Source: Candidatus Cloacimonadota bacterium (GTDB taxonomy: Bacteria; Cloacimonadota; Cloacimonadia; Cloacimonadales; WRIO01). Taken from it: a DNA stretch of 5,213 nucleotides. Below, one piece after another: positions 1 through 5,213 of the stretch. Position numbers and translations under genes: made by a program. Below the pieces are notes generated by a model, which saw only the letters and a program-made list of their open reading frames with translations, was not told where the DNA came from and ran no database searches. The stretch covers positions 1-5,213 of the forward strand of contig JALNXV010000262.1 in NCBI GenBank assembly GCA_023230175.1, in the 5' to 3' direction. Every line of letters begins with the position of its first letter. The stretch's first letter is position 1.

Positions 1-613
1 TGATGATTTAGCAATGGGTTCATATCGTTTAGCAGAAAAATACGGTATGCCTGAACTTTCCATGTCTGTAAAAAAACAGGAACTACCTGCTTATGACCCA
101 AGAGGAATAAAAGGACAAGGACTAGCTTATGCTACTTCCAACAGAGGCGGATGTCATGTCAGAGCATACCTTATCTCTCCTGAAATCCTTGCTTTACCTG
201 AGAAATTAGATAAATTTTCACTTGAAAATAAACCTGTATGGGTAAGAATTTTTCAAGACTTAACTGCTGCTATCGATTCACTTGGCTTATGTTTATTTAC
301 GTCATTTGCAGTTAATGCTGAAGAATATGCAAAACTATACTCTTTAGTAACCGGAATTGAAACATCTCAAGAAGATATTCTAATGGCAGGAGACAGAATC
401 TGGAATCTCGAAAGAATGTTTAATTATGCCTCAGGGTTAACCCAAGCTGATGATATTTTACCAAAAAGATTACTTAATGACCCAATCTCTGAAGGACCGG
501 CAAAAGGTCACGTTCATGAACTAAACAAACTTTTACCTGAATATTATAAGCTTCGAGGTTGGGACGAAAACGGATACCCTACTAAAGAAACACTTCAAAA
601 ATTAGGACTATAA
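1..613 (+). CDS. aor: Aldehyde:ferredoxin oxidoreductase, C-terminal part (5' end outside window)
   Basis: This is the last 203 residues, about one third, of a tungstopterin AOR. The enzyme oxidises aldehydes to carboxylic acids in the cytoplasm and passes electrons to ferredoxin. The frame is open from base 2, and the first visible Met (base 14) is internal, so the gene is cut by the window edge and not truncated biologically. Visible family landmarks are [16 protein letters not shown] (fragment residues 20-35), the stretch [13 protein letters not shown] (44-56), and DSLGLC (92-97). DSLGLC matches the second DxxGL[CD] pterin-binding motif. Its Cys (codon 290-292) corresponds to the fourth [4Fe-4S] ligand, Cys494 in the Pyrococcus furiosus enzyme. 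The first three cluster cysteines would lie upstream. The His in GGCH may match the active-site His448. The end, [23 protein letters not shown] in pieces, is the normal family C-terminus, so the 3' end is intact. Two cofactor-sulfur genes follow. The substrate subfamily (AOR, FOR, GOR) cannot be fixed from this part; AOR fits best. Confidence 0.95.
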   Translation, partial: DDLAMGSYRLAEKYGMPELSMSVKKQELPAYDPRGIKGQGLAYATSNRGGCHVRAYLISPEILALPEKLDKFSLENKPVWVRIFQDLTAAIDSLGLCLFTSFAVNAEEYAKLYSLVTGIETSQEDILMAGDRIWNLERMFNYASGLTQADDILPKRLLNDPISEGPAKGHVHELNKLLPEYYKLRGWDENGYPTKETLQKLGL

Positions 614-636
614 GACTTTATTAACTTATATTATTG

Positions 637-662
637 GGAGTCCTAATCACATTAGGGCTTCC
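637..662 (+). terminator. Terminator-like or attenuator-like hairpin between aor and moaD
   Basis: Bases 637-647 (GGAGTCCTAAT) and 651-662 (ATTAGGGCTTCC) can form an 11-bp stem with one G-U pair, one bulged T and a CAC loop. The stem is followed by TTTCATTT, a broken and weak T-run. It lies between the aor stop (613) and the moaD start (685). It could be a leaky intrinsic terminator that lowers expression of the cofactor genes relative to aor, or an RNA-stabilising or processing hairpin. Its left arm (639-647) is also perfectly complementary to the 3' end of aor (601-609), so two alternative folds are possible. The pairing is seen directly in the sequence; the function is inferred. Confidence 0.45.
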
Positions 663-684
663 TTTCATTTATAAAGGAATTCTT

Positions 685-909
685 ATGAAGATACGAGTAA
701 AACTTTTTGCTACACTCAGAGAAGGCAGAGATAAAATTTTAGATTTAGACCTTGACAAAAATAACACAATTGAAGATGTAATTAAACAATTAAAGATTGA
801 TAAAAAAGATATTGCCATCTTACTTAAAAATGGCTTAGATACTAATATTTCTGACATATTAAAAGAAAATGACACTCTCTCAATCTTTCCACCTGTCGGA
901 GGAGGCTAA
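685..909 (+). CDS. moaD: MoaD/ThiS-family small sulfur-carrier protein
   Basis: This encodes a 74-residue ubiquitin-fold sulfur carrier. Family knowledge: the C-terminal Gly-Gly is adenylated by an E1-like enzyme and converted to a thiocarboxylate, and MPT synthase then uses it to build the dithiolene of molybdopterin. Sequence evidence is the N-terminal strand KIRVKLFATLRE (residues 2-13), typical of MoaD proteins, the late VxxF-like segment TLSIFPPVGGG (64-74), and the exposed Gly-Gly-Gly end. The ATG at 685 was chosen over an upstream in-frame TTG at 634. AAAGGA at 673-678 sits 6 bases before the ATG, the homology begins there, and the extra 17 residues would cross the hairpin. Placement between aor and an E1 gene suggests a dedicated carrier for the tungstopterin of AOR. 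A ThiS role or a general sulfur-carrier role is possible but less likely, since no thiamine genes are visible. Confidence 0.88.
   Translation: MKIRVKLFATLREGRDKILDLDLDKNNTIEDVIKQLKIDKKDIAILLKNGLDTNISDILKENDTLSIFPPVGGG
898..905 (+). promoter_or_regulatory. Shine-Dalgarno of the E1 gene, encoded by the moaD Gly-Gly-Gly tail
   Basis: GGAGGAGG at 898-905 is a near-ideal Shine-Dalgarno ending 4 bases before the E1 start at 910. The same bases encode the last three glycines of the sulfur carrier (GGA GGA GGC). No other ribosome-binding site is available, because the moaD stop (907-909) directly abuts the ATG. The pair therefore looks translationally coupled. Confidence 0.8.
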
Positions 910-1593
910 ATGAACCTAAAAAGATATGAAAAAAATTTTAACACAATCTCTAAAGCAGAGCAAAAATTACTTGCTGATAAAAAAATAGCAATAATTGGCT
1001 GTGGTGGACTTGGACAGTATATTGCATCCCTGCTTTGCAGAATAGGAGTTGGGTTTTTAACCATTATTGATGATGATTCCTTTGATGAAACAAACCTAAA
1101 CAGACAATTATATTGCCATACTGAAAATATTGGCAAATCAAAAGTTCAAGAAACAAAAAAACAACTCAACAAAATCAACCCCTTAGTAACTATCAACGCT
1201 ATACCGGATAAATTAACTCAACAAAACGGCCATAAATATATAAAGGAACACGATTTAGCCATTGATGCCTTAGACTCAGCCAAAGACAGGATTGTTTTGC
1301 AAGACATCTGTGAAGAAACTAATACTGTTCTAATATCAGCTGCCATTGGAGGTTGGTATGGACAACTTACTATTATCAAGCCGGGAGATAAAACACTTTC
1401 AAAGATATACCCTGACTCAGAACAAAAAGGTATTGAATTAGAACTTGGTAATCCTGCATTCACACCGGCTTTATTAGCATCTCTACAAGCATCAGAAGCA
1501 GTTAAATACCTACTCAGTAAAAACACTTTAAGCAGTTCTCAAATTCTTTATATCGACTTATTAAACTTAGATTTTGAAATAGTTGAATTTTAA
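910..1593 (+). CDS. moeB: ThiF/MoeB/HesA-type E1-like adenylyltransferase
   Basis: This 227-residue Rossmann-fold enzyme is of the type that adenylates the C-terminal glycine of MoaD/ThiS-like carriers with ATP before sulfur transfer. Motifs seen: RYEKNF near the N-terminus (the RYxRQ region), the nucleotide loop IIGCGGLGQ (28-36), IIDDDSFDETNLNRQ (52-66) with the conserved Asp and the NLxRQ Arg, IGKSKV (74-79) with the conserved Lys, and DALDS (119-123) carrying the Asp of the family CTDN-like motif. The tail FTPALLASLQASEAVKYLL (184-202) is the family's SLQAxEAxKxL helix. It is slightly short for the family (MoeB about 250). The two CxxC zinc pairs found in MoeB and ThiF are absent; the only cysteines are at 31, 43, 69 and 134. 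The gene starts immediately after the moaD stop, so its partner is most likely that carrier. The exact MoeB versus ThiF label is uncertain; the family assignment is firm. Confidence 0.9.
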   Translation: MNLKRYEKNFNTISKAEQKLLADKKIAIIGCGGLGQYIASLLCRIGVGFLTIIDDDSFDETNLNRQLYCHTENIGKSKVQETKKQLNKINPLVTINAIPDKLTQQNGHKYIKEHDLAIDALDSAKDRIVLQDICEETNTVLISAAIGGWYGQLTIIKPGDKTLSKIYPDSEQKGIELELGNPAFTPALLASLQASEAVKYLLSKNTLSSSQILYIDLLNLDFEIVEF

Positions 1594-1605
1594 TTATTTT
1601 TTCTA

Positions 1606-1634
1606 TTGACAAAGACATTTAATATTGCTATTAT
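1606..1634 (+). promoter_or_regulatory. Sigma70-type promoter of the hydrolase gene
   Basis: A perfect -35 box TTGACA (1606-1611) is separated by exactly 17 bases from TATTAT (1629-1634, 5 of 6 matches to TATAAT). TGC directly before TATTAT gives an extended -10. Transcription should begin near 1640-1642, at the Shine-Dalgarno GGAGG (1641-1645), which predicts a leader of about 10 bases. The TTG of the -35 box could be read as an in-frame start for the hydrolase, but the promoter reading is stronger. Confidence 0.75.
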
Positions 1635-1650
1635 AAATATGGAGGCATTT

Positions 1651-2520
1651 ATGATGCAATATAAAGAAGCATATCTTGATACAAACAATGGAAAATTATG
1701 GTACTGCATTTACGAGCAAAATAATATACGTACACCTGTTATAGTAATTCACGGTGGACCTGGAGCAACACATAACTATTTGTTACCTATAAAAGAGCTA
1801 TCCAAGAATAGGCAAATAATATTTTATGATCAAAATAGTTCCGGAAACTCTCAAGCATCTATCACGCCTCAACAACTAAGTATAGAGTTATTTGTTGATG
1901 AGTTAAATGCACTGATAAGACATTTACATCTTAAACAAGTTATCTTACTCGGACAATCATGGGGATCGGCTCTTGCATTGGAATTATATGACAAATATCT
2001 TAATATTGATATTGAAAAAATTATCTTTAGTGCTCCATACTTTTCAACAAAGATATGGGAAAATGATGCAAAAACATTAATTAATAACCTCCCGAATAAT
2101 TTTAAAAACATTATTAAAATTTCAGAACTAAATCAAGATTACAATAACCAAAATTACAACAATGCAATAAAATTCTATTACGCTAAGCACTTGTATAGAC
2201 TTGAAACTTATCCTGAAGAATTGCTAACAACTTTTAAAAAAATGAATAATCAGTTATACCAAAAAATGTGGGGACCAAGTGAATTTACTGTCACCGGAAC
2301 CCTTAAAGACTATGATATTACAGCTAAACTTCAACATTTAAACATACCTACTTTATTTACTTGTGGAGAATTTGATGAAGTTATACCTGATACTCTTAAA
2401 TTCTTTGCTTCAAAAGTTATAAATTCAAAAGTTGCTATCTTTAAAGATGCATCTCATGAACATCATTTAGAACAAAAAGAGAATTATATAAAAATTGTTT
2501 CTGATTTTATTAACAACTAA
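1651..2520 (+). CDS. Alpha/beta hydrolase, proline iminopeptidase (S33) type
   Basis: This encodes a 289-residue cytoplasmic alpha/beta-hydrolase with no signal peptide visible. It resembles prolyl aminopeptidases, which release N-terminal proline from peptides. The oxyanion-loop motif is HGGPG (34-38), and the nucleophile elbow is GQSWGS (101-106) with Ser103. The probable acid is Asp242 in GEFDEV, and the probable base is His269 in ASHEHHLE. The cap region carries MWGPSEF (207-212 area) followed by TGTLKDYD, which recurs in this family. Length is normal for the family. The ATG at 1651 was chosen because GGAGG (1641-1645) lies 5 bases upstream; ATG at 1654 is almost equally good (8 bases). 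An upstream TTG at 1606 is part of the promoter. It has its own promoter and no evident link to the cofactor genes before it. True substrate is uncertain: amino-acid amides, other peptides or esters are possible. Confidence 0.88.
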   Translation: MMQYKEAYLDTNNGKLWYCIYEQNNIRTPVIVIHGGPGATHNYLLPIKELSKNRQIIFYDQNSSGNSQASITPQQLSIELFVDELNALIRHLHLKQVILLGQSWGSALALELYDKYLNIDIEKIIFSAPYFSTKIWENDAKTLINNLPNNFKNIIKISELNQDYNNQNYNNAIKFYYAKHLYRLETYPEELLTTFKKMNNQLYQKMWGPSEFTVTGTLKDYDITAKLQHLNIPTLFTCGEFDEVIPDTLKFFASKVINSKVAIFKDASHEHHLEQKENYIKIVSDFINN

Positions 2521-2538
2521 GATTAAATATTTATATAT

Positions 2539-2547
2539 TGCTATAAT
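2539..2547 (+). promoter_or_regulatory. Extended -10 promoter candidate (distal) for the mtaB operon
   Basis: TGC followed by a perfect TATAAT (2542-2547) forms an extended -10. The surrounding 13 bases (2535-2547) match the hydrolase promoter's -10 region (1622-1634) at 12 of 13 positions. The base hexamer 17 upstream (AAGATT) is a poor -35, so activity would rest on the extended -10. The predicted start is near 2554, giving a leader of about 60 bases. In sequence this AT-rich, a chance match is possible. Confidence 0.45.
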
Positions 2548-2572
2548 TTTTATTTATCTCCAAATCTTTTGA

Positions 2573-2600
2573 TTGACAAAATATTGATAGTTTCTATCCT
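2573..2600 (+). promoter_or_regulatory. Sigma70-type promoter candidate (proximal) for the mtaB operon
   Basis: A perfect TTGACA (2573-2578) is followed after 16 bases by TATCCT (2595-2600, 4 of 6 matches to TATAAT). The predicted start is close to 2607, again at the Shine-Dalgarno GGAGG (2607-2611), as in the hydrolase gene. The 9-base string ATTGACAAA occurs at both promoters (1605-1613 and 2572-2580). The weak -10 lowers confidence. Confidence 0.5.
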
Positions 2601-2614
2601 GTTTTTGGAGGATA
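2595..2614 (+). repeat. Inverted repeat overlapping the mtaB ribosome-binding site
   Basis: TATCCT (2595-2600) and AGGATA (2609-2614) are perfect 6-base inverted repeats around an 8-base spacer. The right arm covers most of the Shine-Dalgarno GGAGG and ends 1 base before the ATG at 2616. In a transcript starting upstream, the left arm could act as an anti-Shine-Dalgarno. The same left arm is also the candidate -10 box of the proximal promoter. Confidence 0.5.
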
Positions 2615-2615
2615 A

Positions 2616-3950
2616 ATGAAAAAAATATTTATTGAAACTCTAGGATGTAAAATTAATCAATCAGAATCAGCTTGTATATTAGATGAATTTCTCCAAAATG
2701 GTTTTCAAAAAGCTGTTAATATGAATGAAGCTGATTATATTATAATAAATACTTGTACTGTCACAAATAGAACTGACTATAAAAGTAGAAATTTAATAAA
2801 AAAAGCTTTAAATTTAAAATCAAACAACTCTAATATAAAATTAATAATCACCGGATGTTACAGTCAAAGATTTATGGATTCTCTTATTAATGAAAACAAA
2901 GACTCAAGCCTGCTAAATTCTTCAATGGTTGACAATATTATTGACAATAACAACAAACACCTAATATATAGAATTATCTCTAAAAGTAGCAATTATATTG
3001 ATTTCCAAAAAGCTAAAGATTTTAAAGGTTTTTCCGAAATGAAAATGAATGATGTATCTGATCACAGTAGGGCATTTTTAAAAATCCAAGACGGATGCAA
3101 CTTTTTTTGTTCATATTGTGCAGTCCCTTATGCGCGAGGTAACCCAAGAAGCCGTTCTGTAGAAAGTATTAAAAAACAAATTCAATTATTACTTGATAAT
3201 AATTACAGCGAAATTGTACTTTCAGGTATAAATCTTGGATTATACAATGATGAATCAAATAACAATTATGACCTATCCGATTTAATTAATGATATTTCAA
3301 AATTTGAATCATTAAATCTAATCAGGTTAAGTTCAATTGAACCACAACTATTTAATCAGAAATTATTTGATACAATTAGACAACAAAATAAAATTTGTCC
3401 TCATTATCATTTACCATTACAGACAGGTTCAGATACTCTTTTAAAACTTCATAGACGTAGATATACTGTAAATGAATTTCAGAATACTGTAACAAAACTA
3501 TTAGAAATACGTCCTTTAACAGCACTCGGATTTGATGTTATTGTGGGCTTGCCGGGAGAAACGGATGAATTGTTTGAGGAAACATATAATCTACTAAAAA
3601 ACATAGATTTAACTTACTTACATATTTTTATTTATTCCAAGCGAAAATATACTCTTGCAGCTCAAATGCCTAATCAAGTTCATGGCAAAATTGCTAAAGA
3701 AAGAAGCAAATTATTAGTAGAACTTTCACATAATAAAAAAAATCAATATATCAATAATTTAATAAAACATAAGGTTACACTTACCGGAGTTGTTGAAACT
3801 AAAAATGACGAATATTATACTTCAACAAGCAATAGATACATAAAAGCCTATTTTAAAAATAAATCATTAACACTACAAGGGAAAGAATTTATTGCTCTTT
3901 CTCCCTTAGAACCGTTTAAAGATGGAATATTATGTGAGGTTATAAAATAG
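2616..3950 (+). CDS. mtaB: tRNA t6A37 C2-methylthiotransferase MtaB (radical SAM)
   Basis: This 444-residue protein is a full-length methylthiotransferase that converts t6A to ms2t6A at position 37 of tRNAs decoding ANN codons, using two [4Fe-4S] clusters and S-adenosylmethionine. The N-terminal UPF0004 domain has the three auxiliary-cluster cysteines: Cys11 in TLGCKINQSE, Cys47 in NTCTVTNRTDYKSR, and Cys81 in TGCYSQR. The radical SAM motif CNFFCSYC (Cys161, 165, 168) is followed by AVPYARGNPRSRS. Further landmarks are SSIEPQ (239-244), LPLQTGS (266-272), and GFDVIVGLPGE (305-315). A C-terminal region from about residue 383 is in the TRAM-domain position. GCKxNQ and TCTVTNRxDxKSR distinguish MtaB from MiaB (NTCAVRE) and RimO (NTCGFI). 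In the segment YSKRKYTLAAQM a Tyr occupies the position usually held by Gly. GGAGG (2607-2611) lies 4 bases before the ATG. The gene leads an apparent operon with the next two genes. Confidence 0.95.
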   Translation: MKKIFIETLGCKINQSESACILDEFLQNGFQKAVNMNEADYIIINTCTVTNRTDYKSRNLIKKALNLKSNNSNIKLIITGCYSQRFMDSLINENKDSSLLNSSMVDNIIDNNNKHLIYRIISKSSNYIDFQKAKDFKGFSEMKMNDVSDHSRAFLKIQDGCNFFCSYCAVPYARGNPRSRSVESIKKQIQLLLDNNYSEIVLSGINLGLYNDESNNNYDLSDLINDISKFESLNLIRLSSIEPQLFNQKLFDTIRQQNKICPHYHLPLQTGSDTLLKLHRRRYTVNEFQNTVTKLLEIRPLTALGFDVIVGLPGETDELFEETYNLLKNIDLTYLHIFIYSKRKYTLAAQMPNQVHGKIAKERSKLLVELSHNKKNQYINNLIKHKVTLTGVVETKNDEYYTSTSNRYIKAYFKNKSLTLQGKEFIALSPLEPFKDGILCEVIK

Positions 3951-4678
3951 TGATAAATGTCAAAAATTTATCAATCCGGTTTGATGATACATTAATATTA
4001 GATGACATCTCGGCTGATATTAAAAAAAATATTATAACTTCAATAATCGGTAAATCAGGCTCAGGAAAAAGTGTTTTTATTAAAACTATAATGGGACTAT
4101 TAAAAGCAAACTCAGGTGAAATCTTAATTGATAATGTCAACATAAACAATATACCAAAAAAAGTAAGAAAAGATATTCAAATAAAAATGTCTATGGTTTT
4201 TCAAAATTCTGCTCTATTTGATTCATTAAATGTCTTCCAAAATGTTTCTTTCCCTCTTTATGAACATACAAAATTGAATGATAAAGAGATTATAGAAAAA
4301 GTAAATTACACTCTAAGTTTAGTTAATCTTACAGATATACTTGAGGTTTACCCTTCTGATCTTTCAGGAGGAATGAAAAAAAGAGTTGCTTTAGCTAGAG
4401 CAATAATCCAAGAACCTGATTATATAATCTATGACGAGCCTACTACAGGACTTGACCCTATTACTGCTGATGAAATTATTAACCTCATCAAAGATATTCA
4501 CAACACTCTAAAAATGAGTTCAATAATCATTACTCACGACCCGGAGTGTATTAAACAACTCACCGAAAACTTAATTATGATCGATAATAAGAAAATTATC
4601 TTCCAAGGCACTCTTAATGATTTTCATCAAATTGATCATCCAACAGCAAAAGCATTTATAAATCATATCTTCAATTGA
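3950..4678 (+). CDS. mlaF: MlaF-like ABC transporter ATP-binding protein
   Basis: This 242-residue ABC ATPase has all catalytic motifs. They are Walker A GKSGSGKS (34-41), Q-loop VFQNSALFDSLNVFQNV (83-99), signature LSGGM (138-142), Walker B IIYDEPTTGLDP (159-170) and the H-loop His in ITHD (194-197). FQxxALFDSLxVxxNVxFPL, LSGGMxKRVALARAI and DEPTTGLDP are typical of MlaF/TGD3-type ATPases. These power the MlaE-MlaD permease system that moves phospholipids between inner and outer membranes. The protein should sit at the inner face of the cytoplasmic membrane. The start is a GTG whose G is the last base of the mtaB stop (TAGTG), with GAGG at 3936-3939 about 10 bases upstream, so it is probably translated by coupling to mtaB. 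No MlaE, MlaD or other Mla gene is visible next to it: the next gene is a sirtuin. Another ABC importer ATPase is possible but less likely. Confidence 0.88.
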   Translation: MINVKNLSIRFDDTLILDDISADIKKNIITSIIGKSGSGKSVFIKTIMGLLKANSGEILIDNVNINNIPKKVRKDIQIKMSMVFQNSALFDSLNVFQNVSFPLYEHTKLNDKEIIEKVNYTLSLVNLTDILEVYPSDLSGGMKKRVALARAIIQEPDYIIYDEPTTGLDPITADEIINLIKDIHNTLKMSSIIITHDPECIKQLTENLIMIDNKKIIFQGTLNDFHQIDHPTAKAFINHIFN

Positions 4679-4689
4679 AAGGTATAAAA

Positions 4690-5213
4690 ATGAATGATTT
4701 TATTTTTAGTAAAACAGACAAAATAATTGTATTAACAGGTGCAGGCATCAGTGCAGAATCAGGAATTAAAACTTTTAGAGATAGTAATGGTTTATGGGAA
4801 AATCATAAAGTTGAAGACGTAGCAACGCCTCAAGCATTTAAAAAAAACCCTGTACTTGTTTGGAATTTTTACAAACAAAGGTATTATCAATCATTAAAGG
4901 CTCAACCGAATAACGGTCATAAAGCACTAATTGAGCTTGAAATGAAGCTTCAAGATAATTTTACACTTATAACTCAAAACGTTGACAATTTGCATTCTAA
5001 AGCCGGCTCAAAAAATATTATCGAAATGCATGGAAGTTTAAATAAATGTTTTTGTATTAAATGTCAAACTCGTTATTCTGTATCAGACATTAACTTAGAA
5101 CGAGAAATCCCCTTATGCCCCAACTGTAATAACTATTTACGTCCGGACATTGTATGGTTTGGAGAAATACCATATAACTTAGATTTAATAGAACAAAAAC
5201 TCAAGAAAGTTAC
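4690..5213 (+). CDS. cobB: NAD-dependent protein deacylase, class III sirtuin (3' end outside window)
   Basis: This is the first 174 codons of a Sir2-family enzyme, which removes acyl groups from protein lysines using NAD+ and releases nicotinamide and O-acyl-ADP-ribose. Motifs: NAD-binding GAGISAESGI (17-26) with FRD (29-31), TQNVDNLH (95-102), catalytic His114 in EMHGSL, zinc cysteines CIKC (122-125) and CPNC (143-146), and RPDIVWFGE (151-159). Tyr61 and Arg64 (FYKQR) match the Tyr-x-x-Arg pair that binds the acidic acyl group in class III sirtuins such as SIRT5 and E. coli CobB. Desuccinylase or demalonylase activity is therefore plausible, alongside deacetylation. An extra Cys120 lies just before the first zinc pair. 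The ATG has GAAAGG (4677-4682) 7 bases upstream and lies 11 bases after the previous stop, so it belongs to the same operon. The missing remainder should be roughly 60-70 residues. Confidence 0.93.
   Translation, partial: MNDFIFSKTDKIIVLTGAGISAESGIKTFRDSNGLWENHKVEDVATPQAFKKNPVLVWNFYKQRYYQSLKAQPNNGHKALIELEMKLQDNFTLITQNVDNLHSKAGSKNIIEMHGSLNKCFCIKCQTRYSVSDINLEREIPLCPNCNNYLRPDIVWFGEIPYNLDLIEQKLKKV

Noticed and set aside
634..684. Upstream TTG start that would add 17 residues to the MoaD-like protein
   Set aside because: The extension runs through the hairpin, has no family similarity, and a good ribosome-binding site precedes the ATG at 685.
669..1526. Minus-strand open frames opposite moaD and the E1 gene (669-875, 906-1136, 1218-1526)
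   Set aside because: They lie inside well-supported + strand genes and show no recognisable protein features or ribosome-binding sites.
1575..1605. T-rich stretch after the E1 gene as an intrinsic terminator
   Set aside because: No G+C-containing stem precedes the T-run, so it does not qualify on sequence.
1606..1650. TTG start that would add 15 residues to the alpha/beta hydrolase
   Set aside because: The TTG belongs to a perfect TTGACA box at promoter spacing, and GGAGG sits right before the ATG at 1651.
1629..1656. AT-rich inverted repeat (ATAAAT and ATTTAT) around the hydrolase Shine-Dalgarno
   Set aside because: The predicted transcript starts inside it, so the left arm would not be in the RNA, and A/T-only repeats are expected by chance here.
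2521..2570. Terminator after the hydrolase gene
   Set aside because: The segment is AT-rich with a T-run, but no stable hairpin could be drawn.
1869..4149. Minus-strand open frames at 1869-2111 and 3940-4149
   Set aside because: They mirror the hydrolase and ABC ATPase genes; hydrophobic stretches are a by-product of AT-rich complement codons.
1..5213. CRISPR arrays, tRNA or rRNA genes, transposase genes, long direct repeats
   Set aside because: Read through on both strands; no periodic repeats, cloverleaf-like segments, or transposase motifs were seen.

Overview
The window is AT-rich (roughly 30% G+C by eye). All seven protein-coding genes are on the + strand and tightly packed, with no intergenic gap over 100 bases. 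The standard bacterial code fits: TGA ends one gene, TGG encodes Trp, and one gene starts with GTG. A tungsten-type aldehyde:ferredoxin oxidoreductase (AOR) points to an anaerobe. An MlaF-type ATPase, normally part of an outer-membrane lipid transport machine, suggests a diderm bacterium. Low-G+C diderm anaerobes such as Gastranaerophilales/Melainabacteria or Elusimicrobia would fit, but the window cannot decide this.

Region 1 (1-1593) is a cofactor-linked cluster. It holds the C-terminal third of AOR, then a 74-residue MoaD/ThiS-like sulfur carrier with a Gly-Gly-Gly tail, then directly abutting it a ThiF/MoeB-type E1 adenylyltransferase. The carrier and E1 presumably supply activated sulfur for the pterin dithiolene that holds the metal in AOR. 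The aor-moaD gap contains a terminator-like hairpin. Its left arm can instead pair with the last codons of aor, a layout resembling an attenuator. The codons for the carrier's glycine tail also form the Shine-Dalgarno sequence of the E1 gene.

Region 2 (1594-2520) is a single alpha/beta-hydrolase gene of the proline iminopeptidase (S33) type. It has its own strong promoter-like sequence (TTGACA, 17-base spacer, TGC-TATTAT). The predicted transcription start lies at or very near the Shine-Dalgarno, so the leader would be very short.

Region 3 (2521-5213) looks like a second operon: mtaB (a tRNA t6A37 methylthiotransferase), an MlaF-like ABC ATPase whose GTG start overlaps the mtaB stop by one base, and 11 bases later a class III-type sirtuin that runs off the window. 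The 95-base leader holds two candidate promoters and a short inverted repeat that could hide the mtaB ribosome-binding site.

No RNA genes, mobile elements, CRISPR arrays or long repeats were seen. I found no clearly novel multi-gene system. The best leads are the attenuator-like element, an unexpectedly high number of CCGG sites, the E1 enzyme lacking zinc cysteines, and the leader architecture.
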